The notes below the pieces were generated by a model. It did no database searches. It saw only the letters and a program-made list of their open reading frames with translations, and had not been told where the DNA came from. Shown piece by piece: positions 8,658 through 17,838 of a DNA stretch of 64,000 nucleotides. The stretch is from positions 62,001 through 126,000 of the forward strand of contig NZ_JALQEM010000040.1 of the NCBI RefSeq assembly GCF_023630705.1. Direction: 5' to 3'. Origin of the DNA: Caballeronia sp. GAFFF1. GTDB lineage: Bacteria > Pseudomonadota > Gammaproteobacteria > Burkholderiales > Burkholderiaceae. Position 1 is the stretch's first letter. Each line of letters starts with the position of its first letter. The position numbers and the translations under genes are program-made.

Positions 8658-9300
8658 ACGCACACTCGATCTATGCCGTTCTCGACCTGATCGGAACCTT
8701 CGCTTTTGCAGTGAGCGGCGCGGTCGCCGCCCGTCAACGGCGGCTGGACTTGTTCGGCATCGTGGCCGTGGCCTTCATGGTCGCATGCGGGGGAGGCATT
8801 ACGCGCGACATCTGTATCGGTGCCATTCCGCCTGTCGGGCTTTCGGACTGGCGCTATCTGGCCGTCTCCGTCCTCGCATCGGCTGTGGCGGTCCTCGCCT
8901 ATGCGCCTATGCGCCTGTGCGGCGCTTGCGGCAGCCCGTGCTCTTTTTCGACGCCATCGGACTCGGCTTGTTCGCCGTGGCCGGTGCGCAGAAGGCGCTG
9001 ATTTACAGCCACAACGCGGAATCGGCCGTCCTGCTCGGCATCGTCAGCGCAGTCGGTGGAGGCGTGATGCGCGACGTCGTGCTTTCACGCGTGCCCGCGA
9101 TACTGGAGCGCGAGATCTATGCATCCGCCGCGCTACTTGGGGCGAGCGTAGCAATCGGATTCAGCTACGCCGGATGGACAGCATGGTGGACGCCGTGGTT
9201 CGCTACGTTGGCATGCGTTGGGCTGCGCCTGGCATCGCTTCGCTTCGGCTGGCGACTTCCGGCATTTCGCGGGCCTGCAACTAAGGTCGACGGTGACTAG
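8654..9300 (+). pseudogene. Trimeric intracellular cation channel (YicG/UPF0126) family gene, frameshifted by an 8-bp tandem duplication
   Basis: Starts at GTG 8654 in the frame that gives VNAHSIYAVLDLIGT..., with the glycine-rich GGGITRD repeat characteristic of the two-repeat TRIC/UPF0126 fold. The frame is lost near 8910. The rest of the protein (QPVLFFDAIGLGLFAVAG..., with the second glycine motif GGGVMRD) continues in another frame to a stop at 9298-9300. The cause is visible: TATGCGCC occurs twice in tandem at 8900-8915. Deleting one copy rejoins both halves into a continuous YAPVRRLRQPVLFFDA sequence of normal family length (about 210 residues). It is either a real mutation, a reversible slippage site or a sequencing error. 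Stop codons in the shifted frame would truncate it at 9001. Confidence 0.85.
8900..8915. repeat. 8-bp perfect tandem duplication (TATGCGCC x2)
   Basis: Two adjacent copies at 8900-8907 and 8908-8915 inside the TRIC-type gene. Because 8 is not a multiple of 3, one copy restores the reading frame and two copies break it. Confidence 0.9.
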
Positions 9301-9408
9301 CTTCGAGGTTGCACGTTCTCGCGTGTGCCGTGTTCGAGACCGATTGCAATGCATCGCAAGGCGCTTGCTTCGCACGTAGCCCGAAGAGCAAATCAACATA
9401 ATGGAACG

Positions 9409-10422
9409 ATGCCATCCAATTCAAAGAGCGAAGCAGAAAAGCAAGCCACAGAAAGTTTGCATGATCTACGCGTACTTCGCATCGGTTTTCTTCTCCTCGA
9501 AAACTTCTCGCTCATCGCGTTGGGGACGGCCGTCGATCCGCTGCGCATCGCGAACATGGTCGTCGAGCGCACGGTGTACGAGTACGAGCTGATAGGTACC
9601 AGCGGCGACATCGTGCGTTCGAGCGACGGCATCCGCGTCGTGCCCGACAAATCGATGGCTGAAGCGAGTGATTTCGATGCGGTATTCGTCGTCGGACCCA
9701 ATCCGATTCCGCGCAAAGGTATCGGCGGCATTCTGGACTGGCTACGTCTACAGGCGCGTCAGGGCATCGCTCTCGGAGGGCTGGACACGGGAAGTTATTT
9801 CCTCGCCCGTGCCGGCCTCTTGAACGGCTATCGCTGCACGATCCACTGGGAAGATCAGGATGTGTTGCTCGGACAGTTTCCCAACCTCACCGTATCGAAT
9901 CGTCTCTACGAAGTGGACCGCGACCGGTACACATCGAGCGGCGGCGTCGCACCTCTCGATTTGATGGTGCATTTGCTACTTCTGCCCCCGGGCACGCCAT
10001 CGCTGGCCGCGCGCGTGCTGGAATTGCTTGTCGCGGAGCGCAGGCGGGGCGAAGAACGACAGGTCACGTCCCTTCGTCAATACTTCGGCAATGAGCATGA
10101 AAAGCTCAACGAGGTTCTTCAGGTCATGGAGAGCAACGTGGAAGAACCGCTGAGCGTTGAAGAGATTGCCGAGTTCGTCGGTGTTTCGCAGCGCCAGGTC
10201 GAGCGATGGTTCCGAGAGCGGTTGAACAAAACGCCCGCGCAGGCGTATCTCGAGATCCGCCTTCTGCGCGCGCGACAACTGCTGTATCGCACGGCGCTTC
10301 CACTCGAAGAAGTGTGCGCGCGTACTGGCTTTACGTCGCTGACTCACTCCTCGACCCGCTATAAGGCCAAGTTCAAGATGCCACCCATCGCTGACAGGCG
10401 CCGCTATCAGAAGGCCCTCTGA
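9409..10422 (+). CDS. GlxA-type AraC family regulator (DJ-1/PfpI-like domain plus HTH)
   Basis: About 337 residues: an N-terminal class I glutamine-amidotransferase-like ligand domain (VLRIGFLLLENFSLIALGTAVDPLR...) and a C-terminal AraC HTH (ESNVEEPLSVEEIAEFVGVSQRQVERWFRERLNKTP). The nucleophile position reads GGLDTGSYFLA, so the usual Cys is an Asp, as in regulators such as GbdR/CdhR that sense quaternary or N-methylated amines and are not enzymes. It directly precedes the creatinase gene and is a good candidate activator of the creatinine cluster. The start is uncertain: ATG 9409 or an upstream ATG at 9325. Confidence 0.85.
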   Translation: MPSNSKSEAEKQATESLHDLRVLRIGFLLLENFSLIALGTAVDPLRIANMVVERTVYEYELIGTSGDIVRSSDGIRVVPDKSMAEASDFDAVFVVGPNPIPRKGIGGILDWLRLQARQGIALGGLDTGSYFLARAGLLNGYRCTIHWEDQDVLLGQFPNLTVSNRLYEVDRDRYTSSGGVAPLDLMVHLLLLPPGTPSLAARVLELLVAERRRGEERQVTSLRQYFGNEHEKLNEVLQVMESNVEEPLSVEEIAEFVGVSQRQVERWFRERLNKTPAQAYLEIRLLRARQLLYRTALPLEEVCARTGFTSLTHSSTRYKAKFKMPPIADRRRYQKAL

Positions 10423-10594
10423 CCGTCGCTGGGTCCTTTGCTGAGCGACTCGATGCACGGCTAAGGGTGTTGATGATCGTTAACCCTCAATGTCGAAAAC
10501 AGAAAGCCTTGAGTCGGATATGAAAATATTCGAAAAGCTGAGGCTCATAACATTCGCTCACACCAACGGATTATTCCTGAAAGGAGCAGAGCGA

Positions 10595-11806
10595 ATGAAG
10601 ATGGAGAACCTCATCCGGATCGAGAATGGCGAGAAGGTCAAGCACACGTTTTCCGATGCCGAGTATGCGAACCGCCAAGGCAAGCTGCGCGAGCTCATGG
10701 CGCGTGAAAACATCGATGCCGTGCTGTTCACGTCGTATCACAACATCAACTACTACTCGGACTTCCTGTATTGCTCGTTTGGCCGCAAATATGGGCTCGT
10801 CGTGACGTCGAAGAAGGTGGTGTCGATCTCGGCCAACATCGACGGCGGCCAGCCGTGGCGACGCACCGTCGGCGACTACAACGTCGTCTATACGGACTGG
10901 CAGCGCGACAATTTCTTTCGTGCCGTACAAGGCGAGATCGAAAACAAGGGCCGCGTGGGCGTCGAATTCGATCAGTTGCCGGTCGAGATGCTGTCGAAAC
11001 TCAAGGCGGCGCTGCCGGACGTCGAATTCGTCGATGTGGGCGCGCAGACGATGCGCATGCGCATGATCAAGTCTGCCGAGGAAATCGAGGTCATCAAACA
11101 CGGCGCGAACGTGTGCGACGTCGGCGGCGCGGCGCTCGCGGCGGCGGTGCATGAGGGGGTGCCTGAGTACGAAGTGGCGCTCGCATCGACGCAGGCCATG
11201 GTGCGCGAAATCGCGCGCCGCTTCCCGCACTCGGAGTTGATGGACACCTGGACATGGTTTCAGTCCGGTATCAACACCGACGGCGCGCATAACCCCGTCA
11301 CCACGCGCAAAGTGCAAAAGGGCGACATCCTGAGCCTCAATTGCTTCTCGATGATTGCCGGCTACTACACGGCGCTCGAGCGCACGATGTTCTTCGATCA
11401 CTGCTCCGACGAGCATCTGCGTCTGTGGAAGATCAACGTCGAAGTTCACGAAGCGGGTCTGAAGCTCATCAAGCCGGGCGCCCGTTGCTGCGATATCGCG
11501 AACGAACTCAACAAGATCTACGCCGAGTATGGCGTGCTGCAATACCGCACCTTCGGTTACGGCCATTCGTTCGGTGTGCTTTCGCATTACTACGGACGCG
11601 AAGCCGGTCTCGAACTGCGTGAGGACATCGACACGGTGCTGGAACTGAACATGGTCGTCTCGATGGAGCCGATGATCATGCTGCCGCAAGGCTTGCCGGG
11701 TGCGGGCGGCTACCGCGAACACGACATTCTCGTGGTCGGTGAAAAGGGTGCGACGAACATCACGGGCTTCCCCTATGGTCCGGAGCGAAACATCATCGCA
11801 GGCTGA
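10595..11806 (+). CDS. Creatinase (creatine amidinohydrolase)
   Basis: A 403-residue pita-bread-fold enzyme that hydrolyses creatine to sarcosine and urea in the cytoplasm. The ATG at 10595 has an AAGGAG ribosome site 8 nt upstream and gives exactly the length of the Pseudomonas enzyme. Very close similarity to Pseudomonas creatinase as I recall it is visible throughout: FTSYHNINYYSDFLYCSFGR, ISANIDGGQPWRRTVG, TWTWFQSGINTDGAHNP. The catalytic His232 falls at residue 232, and the creatine-binding glutamates in ALERT (Glu262) and VSMEPMIM are present. The metal ligands of true M24 peptidases are not conserved, as expected. It is followed 69 bp later by glyA and then creatininase. Confidence 0.95.
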   Translation: MKMENLIRIENGEKVKHTFSDAEYANRQGKLRELMARENIDAVLFTSYHNINYYSDFLYCSFGRKYGLVVTSKKVVSISANIDGGQPWRRTVGDYNVVYTDWQRDNFFRAVQGEIENKGRVGVEFDQLPVEMLSKLKAALPDVEFVDVGAQTMRMRMIKSAEEIEVIKHGANVCDVGGAALAAAVHEGVPEYEVALASTQAMVREIARRFPHSELMDTWTWFQSGINTDGAHNPVTTRKVQKGDILSLNCFSMIAGYYTALERTMFFDHCSDEHLRLWKINVEVHEAGLKLIKPGARCCDIANELNKIYAEYGVLQYRTFGYGHSFGVLSHYYGREAGLELREDIDTVLELNMVVSMEPMIMLPQGLPGAGGYREHDILVVGEKGATNITGFPYGPERNIIAG

Positions 11807-11875
11807 CGCAACCCACCCGCGCGGTCCGCGGCACGCGTCGCGGATCGTGCGACGAACGAGCACATCGAGGGATTC

Positions 11876-13135
11876 ATGTATTCGAACGAACAGACCATTG
11901 CCGGCTTTGACCCGGAACTCTACGCGGCCATGCAGGCGGAGCGGCAGCGCCAGGAAGATCACATCGAGCTTATCGCTTCCGAAAACTATGCGAGCCCTCG
12001 AGTATTGGAAGCACAGGGCTCCGTGTTGACGAACAAGTATGCAGAGGGATACCCGGGCAAGCGCTATTACGGCGGATGCGAAGATGTCGATGTCGTCGAG
12101 AGGCTGGCCATCGAACGCGCGAAGCAGCTGTTCGGGGCCGCCTATGCCAACGTGCAGCCGCATAGCGGATCACAAGCCAATGCCGCTGTCTATCTCGCTC
12201 TGCTCGCACCGGGCGACACGATCCTCGGCATGAGTCTCGCGCATGGCGGGCATCTGACGCACGGCGCGAAAGTGTCGTTCTCCGGGAAAGTGTTCAATGC
12301 GGTGCAATACGGCGTGAACGAGGCGACCGGCCTGATCGATTACGACGTCGTCGAACAGGTGGCGCTGGAACATCGACCGAAGATGATCGTCGCAGGCTTC
12401 TCGGCCTATTCGCGCGTGCTCAATTTCGCGCGTTTTCGCGCCATTGCGGACCGCGTAGGCGCTTACCTGTTCGTCGATATGGCTCACGTCGCGGGTCTCG
12501 TCGCAGCGCGCCTCTACCCGAATCCGGTGCCCTTCGCCGATGTGGTCACGACGACGACTCACAAGACGCTGCGTGGTCCGCGAGGTGGCTTGATTCTCGC
12601 GCGAGCCGACGAATCGATCGAAAAGAAGCTCAACGCGATGGTCTTTCCCGGCACGCAGGGCGGCCCTCTCATGCATGCGATCGCGGCTAAGGCGGTGGCA
12701 CTGCGCGAGGCCCTTGGCGGTGAGTTCGTCGCTTATCAGAAGCGTGTTCTCGACAACGCGCGAGCGATGGTGAGCGTATTCATCGAGCGAGGCTTCGATG
12801 TGGTGTCGGGAGGCACGGACGATCACTTGTTTCTTGTCGACCTCGTGAAGAAAGGCATCACGGGCAAAGACGCCGATGCCGCGCTCGGGCGGGCACACAT
12901 CACGGTCAACAAGAACGCGGTGCCGAACGATCCGCAGTCGCCGTTCGTGACGAGCGGGATTCGCATCGGGACGCCGGCAATCACGACGCGCGGATTCGAC
13001 GAGGACGACGCGAAGCTCACGGCGTCGCTTGTCTGCGACGTCCTGGATAACCTCGGCGATGCACGGGTCGAGAGCCATGTGCGCGAGCAAGTGGCCCGGC
13101 TTTGCAAGCGCTTGCCCGTCTACAAGGGACTGTAG
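11876..13135 (+). CDS. glyA: Serine hydroxymethyltransferase
   Basis: A 419-residue PLP enzyme interconverting glycine plus 5,10-methylene-tetrahydrofolate and serine. Signatures: LIASENYASPRVLEAQGS, YPGKRYYGGCE, and the PLP lysine in VVTTTTHKTLRGPRGG (Lys230). It sits between creatinase and creatininase. In creatine catabolism sarcosine is demethylated to glycine with release of a C1 unit onto folate, so a dedicated GlyA would absorb both products. It is probably an extra copy beside a housekeeping glyA elsewhere. One loop reads IVAGFSAYSRVLNFARFR, where most SHMTs have SAYSRxxDF, a small deviation. A GAGGG ribosome site precedes ATG 11876. Confidence 0.92.
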   Translation: MYSNEQTIAGFDPELYAAMQAERQRQEDHIELIASENYASPRVLEAQGSVLTNKYAEGYPGKRYYGGCEDVDVVERLAIERAKQLFGAAYANVQPHSGSQANAAVYLALLAPGDTILGMSLAHGGHLTHGAKVSFSGKVFNAVQYGVNEATGLIDYDVVEQVALEHRPKMIVAGFSAYSRVLNFARFRAIADRVGAYLFVDMAHVAGLVAARLYPNPVPFADVVTTTTHKTLRGPRGGLILARADESIEKKLNAMVFPGTQGGPLMHAIAAKAVALREALGGEFVAYQKRVLDNARAMVSVFIERGFDVVSGGTDDHLFLVDLVKKGITGKDADAALGRAHITVNKNAVPNDPQSPFVTSGIRIGTPAITTRGFDEDDAKLTASLVCDVLDNLGDARVESHVREQVARLCKRLPVYKGL

Positions 13136-13162
13136 CCATACCACCGAGAGGGAAGAACGGCG

Positions 13163-13957
13163 ATGAACGATAGCGTGATGATAGGCGAACTTGCCTGGCC
13201 CGAGTACGCTCGTCGTATCGGCGAAGGACAGGCGGTTTTGATTCCGATAGGCGCATTGGAACAGCATGGCCCGCACATGTCGATGAACCCCGATGTGCTG
13301 CTGCCGAGCGCCATTGGCGCCGCTGTCGCGATGAAGATGGGCGCGCTCGTCGCGCCACCCATCGCATACGGATATAAGTCGCAGCAGAAGAGCGGCGGCG
13401 GCAATCACTTATGCGGAACGACCAGTCTCGATGGACATACATTGGCGTCGACCGTGAAGGACTTGCTCAAGGAGTTCGCGCGACACGGTGCCCGCAAGTT
13501 GTGTCTCATCAATGGGCACTTCGAGAATTCGATGTTCGCGGTTGAGGGCATCGACCTGGCCTTGCGCGAGTTGCGTTGGGAGAACGTGCACGATGTCCAG
13601 GTGGTGATGCTGTCCTACTGGGAGTTCGTCGGCGATGCGACCATCGCGCGGATCTATCCGGAGGGCTTTCCGGGTTGGGCCGTAGAGCATGGCGGGGTGC
13701 TCGAGACATCGTTGATGCTGCATCTCCATCCGCACCTTGTGGACATGTCGCGCGTTCCCACGCATGGCGCGGCCACGTTTCCACCTTACGACGTCTTTCC
13801 GCCTGTTCCGGAGTGGACCCCGGCCTCGGGATGCCTTTCGTCCGCGGCAAATGCAACGGCGGACAAAGGCAAGCTGCTATTCGATGTGTGTGTCGACGGA
13901 ATCGTCAATGCGTTGCGCGTGGCCTACGACGCGCGAGCGAACGGGAGCCAACTATGA
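13163..13957 (+). CDS. Creatininase (creatinine amidohydrolase)
   Basis: A 264-residue enzyme that reversibly opens creatinine to creatine. It shares long stretches with Pseudomonas creatininase: IPIGALEQHGPHMSMNPDVL, YGYKSQQKSGGGNH, GTTSLDGHTL, INGHFENSMFAVEGIDLALR, ATFPPYDVFP. The binuclear metal ligands are in place (Glu33, His35, Asp44, His119, Glu121, one lower than Pseudomonas numbering). Its stop overlaps the start of the permease by 4 nt (ATGA). Together with creatinase it gives creatinine to creatine to sarcosine plus urea. Confidence 0.95.
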   Translation: MNDSVMIGELAWPEYARRIGEGQAVLIPIGALEQHGPHMSMNPDVLLPSAIGAAVAMKMGALVAPPIAYGYKSQQKSGGGNHLCGTTSLDGHTLASTVKDLLKEFARHGARKLCLINGHFENSMFAVEGIDLALRELRWENVHDVQVVMLSYWEFVGDATIARIYPEGFPGWAVEHGGVLETSLMLHLHPHLVDMSRVPTHGAATFPPYDVFPPVPEWTPASGCLSSAANATADKGKLLFDVCVDGIVNALRVAYDARANGSQL

Positions 13958-15414
13958 GCACGCAAGCAAGCGAAGTCAGCGCCGACAAGGCGTGGAGCAT
14001 CGAGCAGCACGCGATCGATCCGATTCCGCGCGAGGACCGCCACGGCACGCCCGGGGAACTCTTCAAGATGTGGATCGGAGCGAATACGAATTACGTTGTC
14101 GTAGTCACGGGCGCGCTCGCGCTCTCGCAAGGGTTGTCGCTCTGGCAGGCTCTGTTGGCCATTCTTGTCGGGAATCTCTTCGGCTGCCTGGTGCTCGGAC
14201 TGACAACGATCATGGGGCCGAAGACAGGCACTTCCGGAATCATGACATCGCGCAGTTCGTTCGGACAGTTGGGCTCATTCTTGCCCAAGGCGGTGAGCCT
14301 CGTATCCGCGCTTAGCTGGTTTTCGATCAACTCCGTTGTCGCGACCGAGGCGCTCGAAACGCTTCTGAAGATGAGCGGCTTTCACAGTCACCTCGTGGTG
14401 TGGGTGGCGCTTGCAATCATTCTCGCCGCGGAGATCATCCTCGCCATATTCGGCCACGCGACTATCATCGCGGCGGAAAAGTGGATCGCGCTCGTGCTTG
14501 CTGTGCTGTTCGCCGGCCTCGCGTGGTTCGTGCTGCCGCACACGAGCCTCGAAATCGCGTCGAAGATCAATCACGGTGGCGGCTCGTTCAGTACATGGCT
14601 CATTGCAATGGGCATCGTGTTTTCCTATCCGATCGGCTGGGCCAACTTCGCGTCGGACTATAGCCGCTATTTTCCGGCGGAGACGAACTGGAAGAAGATC
14701 GTGCTTGCGGCAGGCGGCGGCCAGTTCGTCGCGCTGATGTTCTGCGAGATCATTGGCGTGCTGTTCGCGACGGCGCTTGGCGGCACGCTCGGCGAAGACC
14801 CCGTGAGTCAGCTATCGCGCTTTTTGCCGACATGGTTCATTGTGCCGCTATTGTTCGCGATCATTCTCGGCGGCATCGCAGCGAACGTACCGAACGGCTA
14901 TACGGCTGGCCTCGGACTGCTCGCACTGCGCATTCCGATCAATCGCGTAACGTCGCTCGCAGTCATCGCGCTGTTCACGCTGGCATTCCGGGTAGTCACT
15001 GTGTTTTACGGCGAGTTCTTCGGCATGTATCAGGTGTTCTTGAACTACATGGTCTTCTGGACCGCGCCATGGGCCGCGATCGTGGTGGTGGACTATTTCC
15101 TGCGCGCAGGGAGGTATCGTGCAGACGACTGGATGAAGTGGCGTAGCGGCGCGTACTGGTACACGGGGGGAGTGTTCTGGCCGGGAATCATCGCGTGGTT
15201 GCTGGGCATCGGCGCAGCGCTGGCTTTTTCGAACTCGCCAACGTTCGTGAGTCCTCTCATTCGTGATGTGCTCCGATGGGGCGATATGAGTTTCGAATGC
15301 TCGCTTCTGGTAGGCGGCCTCGTGTATTTCGTGCTTGCTCGGCGGCATCCGCTGTTTCGTGGCGCTACGTCCGTCGATCGCGTGCAGGCGGAAGCAGGTT
15401 CAACACCCGTCTGA
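13954..15414 (+). CDS. NCS1-family permease (CodB/cytosine-purine type), probable creatinine or creatine importer
   Basis: A 486-residue membrane protein with about 12 helices of the nucleobase:cation symporter-1 fold. It has a cytoplasmic N-terminus (IPREDRHGTPGELFKMWIGANTNYV) typical of CodB-like permeases and a transmembrane 1 motif rich in Gly/Ala. ATG 13954 overlaps the creatininase stop by 4 nt, so the two are translationally coupled; the frame continuing upstream to 13576 overlaps creatininase and is a shadow. NCS1 proteins import cytosine, allantoin, hydantoins and similar cyclic ureido compounds; creatinine is structurally related, so context suggests it imports creatinine. That substrate is an inference. 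Confidence 0.88.
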   Translation: MSTQASEVSADKAWSIEQHAIDPIPREDRHGTPGELFKMWIGANTNYVVVVTGALALSQGLSLWQALLAILVGNLFGCLVLGLTTIMGPKTGTSGIMTSRSSFGQLGSFLPKAVSLVSALSWFSINSVVATEALETLLKMSGFHSHLVVWVALAIILAAEIILAIFGHATIIAAEKWIALVLAVLFAGLAWFVLPHTSLEIASKINHGGGSFSTWLIAMGIVFSYPIGWANFASDYSRYFPAETNWKKIVLAAGGGQFVALMFCEIIGVLFATALGGTLGEDPVSQLSRFLPTWFIVPLLFAIILGGIAANVPNGYTAGLGLLALRIPINRVTSLAVIALFTLAFRVVTVFYGEFFGMYQVFLNYMVFWTAPWAAIVVVDYFLRAGRYRADDWMKWRSGAYWYTGGVFWPGIIAWLLGIGAALAFSNSPTFVSPLIRDVLRWGDMSFECSLLVGGLVYFVLARRHPLFRGATSVDRVQAEAGSTPV

Positions 15415-15422
15415 GTACCGCC

Positions 15423-16421
15423 GTGAACCGCACATGCAAGCAAGTGAAGTTCGGAATCGTCCTTCTGCCGAACTTCACGCTCACTGCGTTTTCCGGCTTC
15501 ATAGATGTACTGCGACTCTGTGGCGACGACGGCGATCGGAGCGAGCCGGTGCGGTGTGCGTGGACCGTCGTCTCGGACACGCTCGCGCCGATTCGTGCGA
15601 GCTGCGGCGTCCAGGTGCAACCGTGGCGCACATTCGACGATGCAGACGCGTTCGACTATGTCGTCGCCATCGGCGGACTGCTGCATTCGGGCTCTACCGT
15701 AAGCGATGCCGGTTTGCGATTCATTCGGCGATCGGCTGAATCATCGGCGACGGTCGTCGGTGTGTGCACGGGCGCATTTGCGCTTGCGCAGGCAGGGGTC
15801 ATGGAGGGACATCGCATCTGCGTGAGCTGGTTTCACTATTGGGACTTTCTGAGCTGGTTTCCAGGCATAAGTGAAGCGTTGCTGGTGGTCGACCGCTTGT
15901 TCGTGATCGACGGGCGGCGCATCACCTGTTCAGGCGGGCGCGCTTCAATAGATGTAGCGGCGGCCATCCTTCTACAACATATCGATGCAGCAGTAGTACA
16001 AAAGGCGCTACGCATCCTTCTCGTCGACGAAGCACGGTGCGCGGATGCTCCGCAGCCTCATCCACCGGGTTCCGAGCCGATGATTCATCCGCGGCTGCGG
16101 CGCGCGGTTCATCTGATCGAGCAGCACATAGGCGCACTGCTTAGTGTCGAAGCATTAGCAACTCGTCTCGATACATCGCCGAGGCAACTTCAGCGCCTTT
16201 TCAAAGAGGAAACCGGCGAGTCACCGCTGGCGTATGCGCTTCGCATTCGATTGAAAACGGCGGCGTGGCTGCTCGCCGGTACGCATCGAACGACTACCGA
16301 CATTGCCGGCCACTGCGGCTTTTTCGATGCCTCCCATATGGGACGACAATTTCGTCGCGTTTATGGTGTGACTCCGCAGATGTATCGGGTGAAGCATCAC
16401 GCCGAGTCGTCGACGGTCTGA
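15423..16421 (+). CDS. GlxA-type AraC family regulator, second copy
   Basis: About 332 residues: an N-terminal DJ-1/PfpI-like domain (VKFGIVLLPNFTLTAFSGFIDVLR) and a C-terminal AraC HTH (LSVEALATRLDTSPRQLQRLFKEETGESP). Unlike the regulator at 9409 it keeps the Cys at the elbow (VVGVCTGAFALAQAG). A GTG at 15423, 9 bp after the permease stop, is the likely start; the frame upstream of it overlaps the permease gene. Being last in the creatinine run, it may be co-transcribed and act on this cluster, or on a linked sarcosine pathway elsewhere. Confidence 0.85.
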   Translation: MNRTCKQVKFGIVLLPNFTLTAFSGFIDVLRLCGDDGDRSEPVRCAWTVVSDTLAPIRASCGVQVQPWRTFDDADAFDYVVAIGGLLHSGSTVSDAGLRFIRRSAESSATVVGVCTGAFALAQAGVMEGHRICVSWFHYWDFLSWFPGISEALLVVDRLFVIDGRRITCSGGRASIDVAAAILLQHIDAAVVQKALRILLVDEARCADAPQPHPPGSEPMIHPRLRRAVHLIEQHIGALLSVEALATRLDTSPRQLQRLFKEETGESPLAYALRIRLKTAAWLLAGTHRTTTDIAGHCGFFDASHMGRQFRRVYGVTPQMYRVKHHAESSTV

Positions 16422-16474
16422 CGGTGGGAAATGCCGCGCGTGCGTACATGTAAGCGCGTTTCTCGAACTGAAGC

Positions 16475-17518
16475 TCATCGTGGCTGCATCACACGAAGCA
16501 TCGGACGTCCCCCGATGTTTTTCAACGGGAAGTAGACGCGATGTGTCGTTGGATCGACACTGACGACGTGGGCGTTCGGCGCGATGCTGCCTTCACCGAT
16601 CTTGGTGACGCCCGAAGGTCGGACCGCGAACATCGAGACGACGCCGGCTTCACCGGCAACATACAGGACGCTTAGACCGGCATCGAATGCGAGTACATCG
16701 GGATGCTCTCCGACTTCGAATGTCTGGACGACCTGCCGCGAGAGCAGATTCAGTTGCAGGAGCCTGGCGTTGTCCTGACAGGCGACAAAAGCGAGGCGCG
16801 CTTGCGGAACGATCTGGAGACCGTGATTGCCTTTAGCGCCTGGCAGGTCGATGCGGGCGACTATCGTGTCATTCGATGGATCGATCTCGATCAGTTGCCT
16901 TCGCGACTGTGCATTGACAAAGATGTGGCGAGATGCGGCGTCGTACTGGGTGTTGCCGATAGTGCCGCCTATCTCGATCGTCTTCATGCGGCGATTCGAT
17001 ACGGTGTCGATAACGGTTTCGGTGCCGCCCGTCTCATCGGAGACATAGAGCTTCCTGGCGTCCGGCGCATACGCCATGCCATCGGGATAGACGCCACCCG
17101 GCATGCGCGCGAAGATCTTCAGTGTGGCCTCGTCGATTGACACGACCTCATTCGTGCCTGTCGCTGTGGCGAAAACGCGGGACATTTCGGGTACGACCAG
17201 CACGCCGTGCACTTCAGCGATGTTCTGAATGCGAGCCACGACTCGCGACGTCCGAGTGTCGAAAGCGATGACCTCGCTATCGCCGAGATGCGCGATGAAC
17301 AGCAGATGGCGCTCCGGATCGTAACTCGTGTAGTCGAGCCGCGTGGCGCGACCGGGCAACGGGAAGTCGGCGACGCGCGACAACGGCAGATCCGTCACAG
17401 CCGCATCGTCGGCTGGTTCCGCTGAATGACCGATGCCGGAGGCTACCGCAAAGCCGATTACGAGTGCCTTAAAGACGTTCGCAGCGCGGCAAAAGTAGCG
17501 CTTGCTTAGATCTCTCAT
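16475..17518 (-). CDS. Exported YVTN-type beta-propeller protein
   Basis: About 347 residues with an N-terminal hydrophobic export segment (FKALVIGFAVASGIGHSA) followed by repeated beta-propeller blades such as VIAFDTRTSRVVARIQNI, RKLYVSDETGGTETVIDTVSNRRMKTIEIG and VLYVAGEAGVVSMFAV. These YVTN/NHL-like proteins sit in the periplasm and often accompany metal or redox functions, but no enzymatic residues are evident. Start ATG 17518 (MRDLSKRYF) is chosen because it places a positively charged n-region before the hydrophobic segment; an upstream in-frame ATG at 17557 is possible. Confidence 0.8.
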   Translation of the reverse strand: MRDLSKRYFCRAANVFKALVIGFAVASGIGHSAEPADDAAVTDLPLSRVADFPLPGRATRLDYTSYDPERHLLFIAHLGDSEVIAFDTRTSRVVARIQNIAEVHGVLVVPEMSRVFATATGTNEVVSIDEATLKIFARMPGGVYPDGMAYAPDARKLYVSDETGGTETVIDTVSNRRMKTIEIGGTIGNTQYDAASRHIFVNAQSRRQLIEIDPSNDTIVARIDLPGAKGNHGLQIVPQARLAFVACQDNARLLQLNLLSRQVVQTFEVGEHPDVLAFDAGLSVLYVAGEAGVVSMFAVRPSGVTKIGEGSIAPNAHVVSVDPTTHRVYFPLKNIGGRPMLRVMQPR

Positions 17519-17838
17519 GGCGAACGTCCTATCGCGTTTCTTGCTATCTGCGATCATTCACCAGTCGAGCGATACCCGCAAGCGACAGGCCTCAAACAAC
17601 GCAAATATGTCGTTGACCGATTCGGTGACTCCCTATGAACTGGGTTTGTTGGACGGAAGGCACGGACGATGAAGCAACGATTCACTGAAACTCACTCAAG
17701 CCATTGTGAGCGTGGTGTCGACACCACTTAATTCATGCGATGAGAAAAACACGCTTGCCATTCATCGTACTGGAATAATGCCGCGCTCTTGCCCGTTCGA
17801 AGCTGTTGTGACTCACGAACGGGACAGGGAGCGCGGTC
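17519..17838. other. Intergenic region between divergent beta-propeller and lipoprotein genes
   Basis: 320 bp between two divergent genes. It must hold their promoters. I see no repeat or operator distinctive enough to name. Confidence 0.5.

Noticed and set aside
8897..8930. Programmed ribosomal frameshift in the TRIC-type gene
   Set aside because: No slippery heptamer is seen; the 8-bp tandem duplication explains the shift fully.
10462..10488. Imperfect inverted repeat AGGGT...ACCCT before creatinase
   Set aside because: Only 5 matching base pairs and a long spacer; too weak to call an operator.
10571..12163. 530-residue open frame on the minus strand
   Set aside because: It lies antisense to creatinase and glyA, is rich in Arg, His and Val, and has no family motif. 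Such frames arise from GC-rich codon use.
12170..13408. 412-residue minus-strand frame
   Set aside because: Antisense to glyA and creatininase; no motif, no ribosome site.
13576..13953. Upstream extension of the NCS1 permease frame
   Set aside because: It overlaps creatininase and does not resemble a transporter; ATG 13954 has the ATGA coupling.
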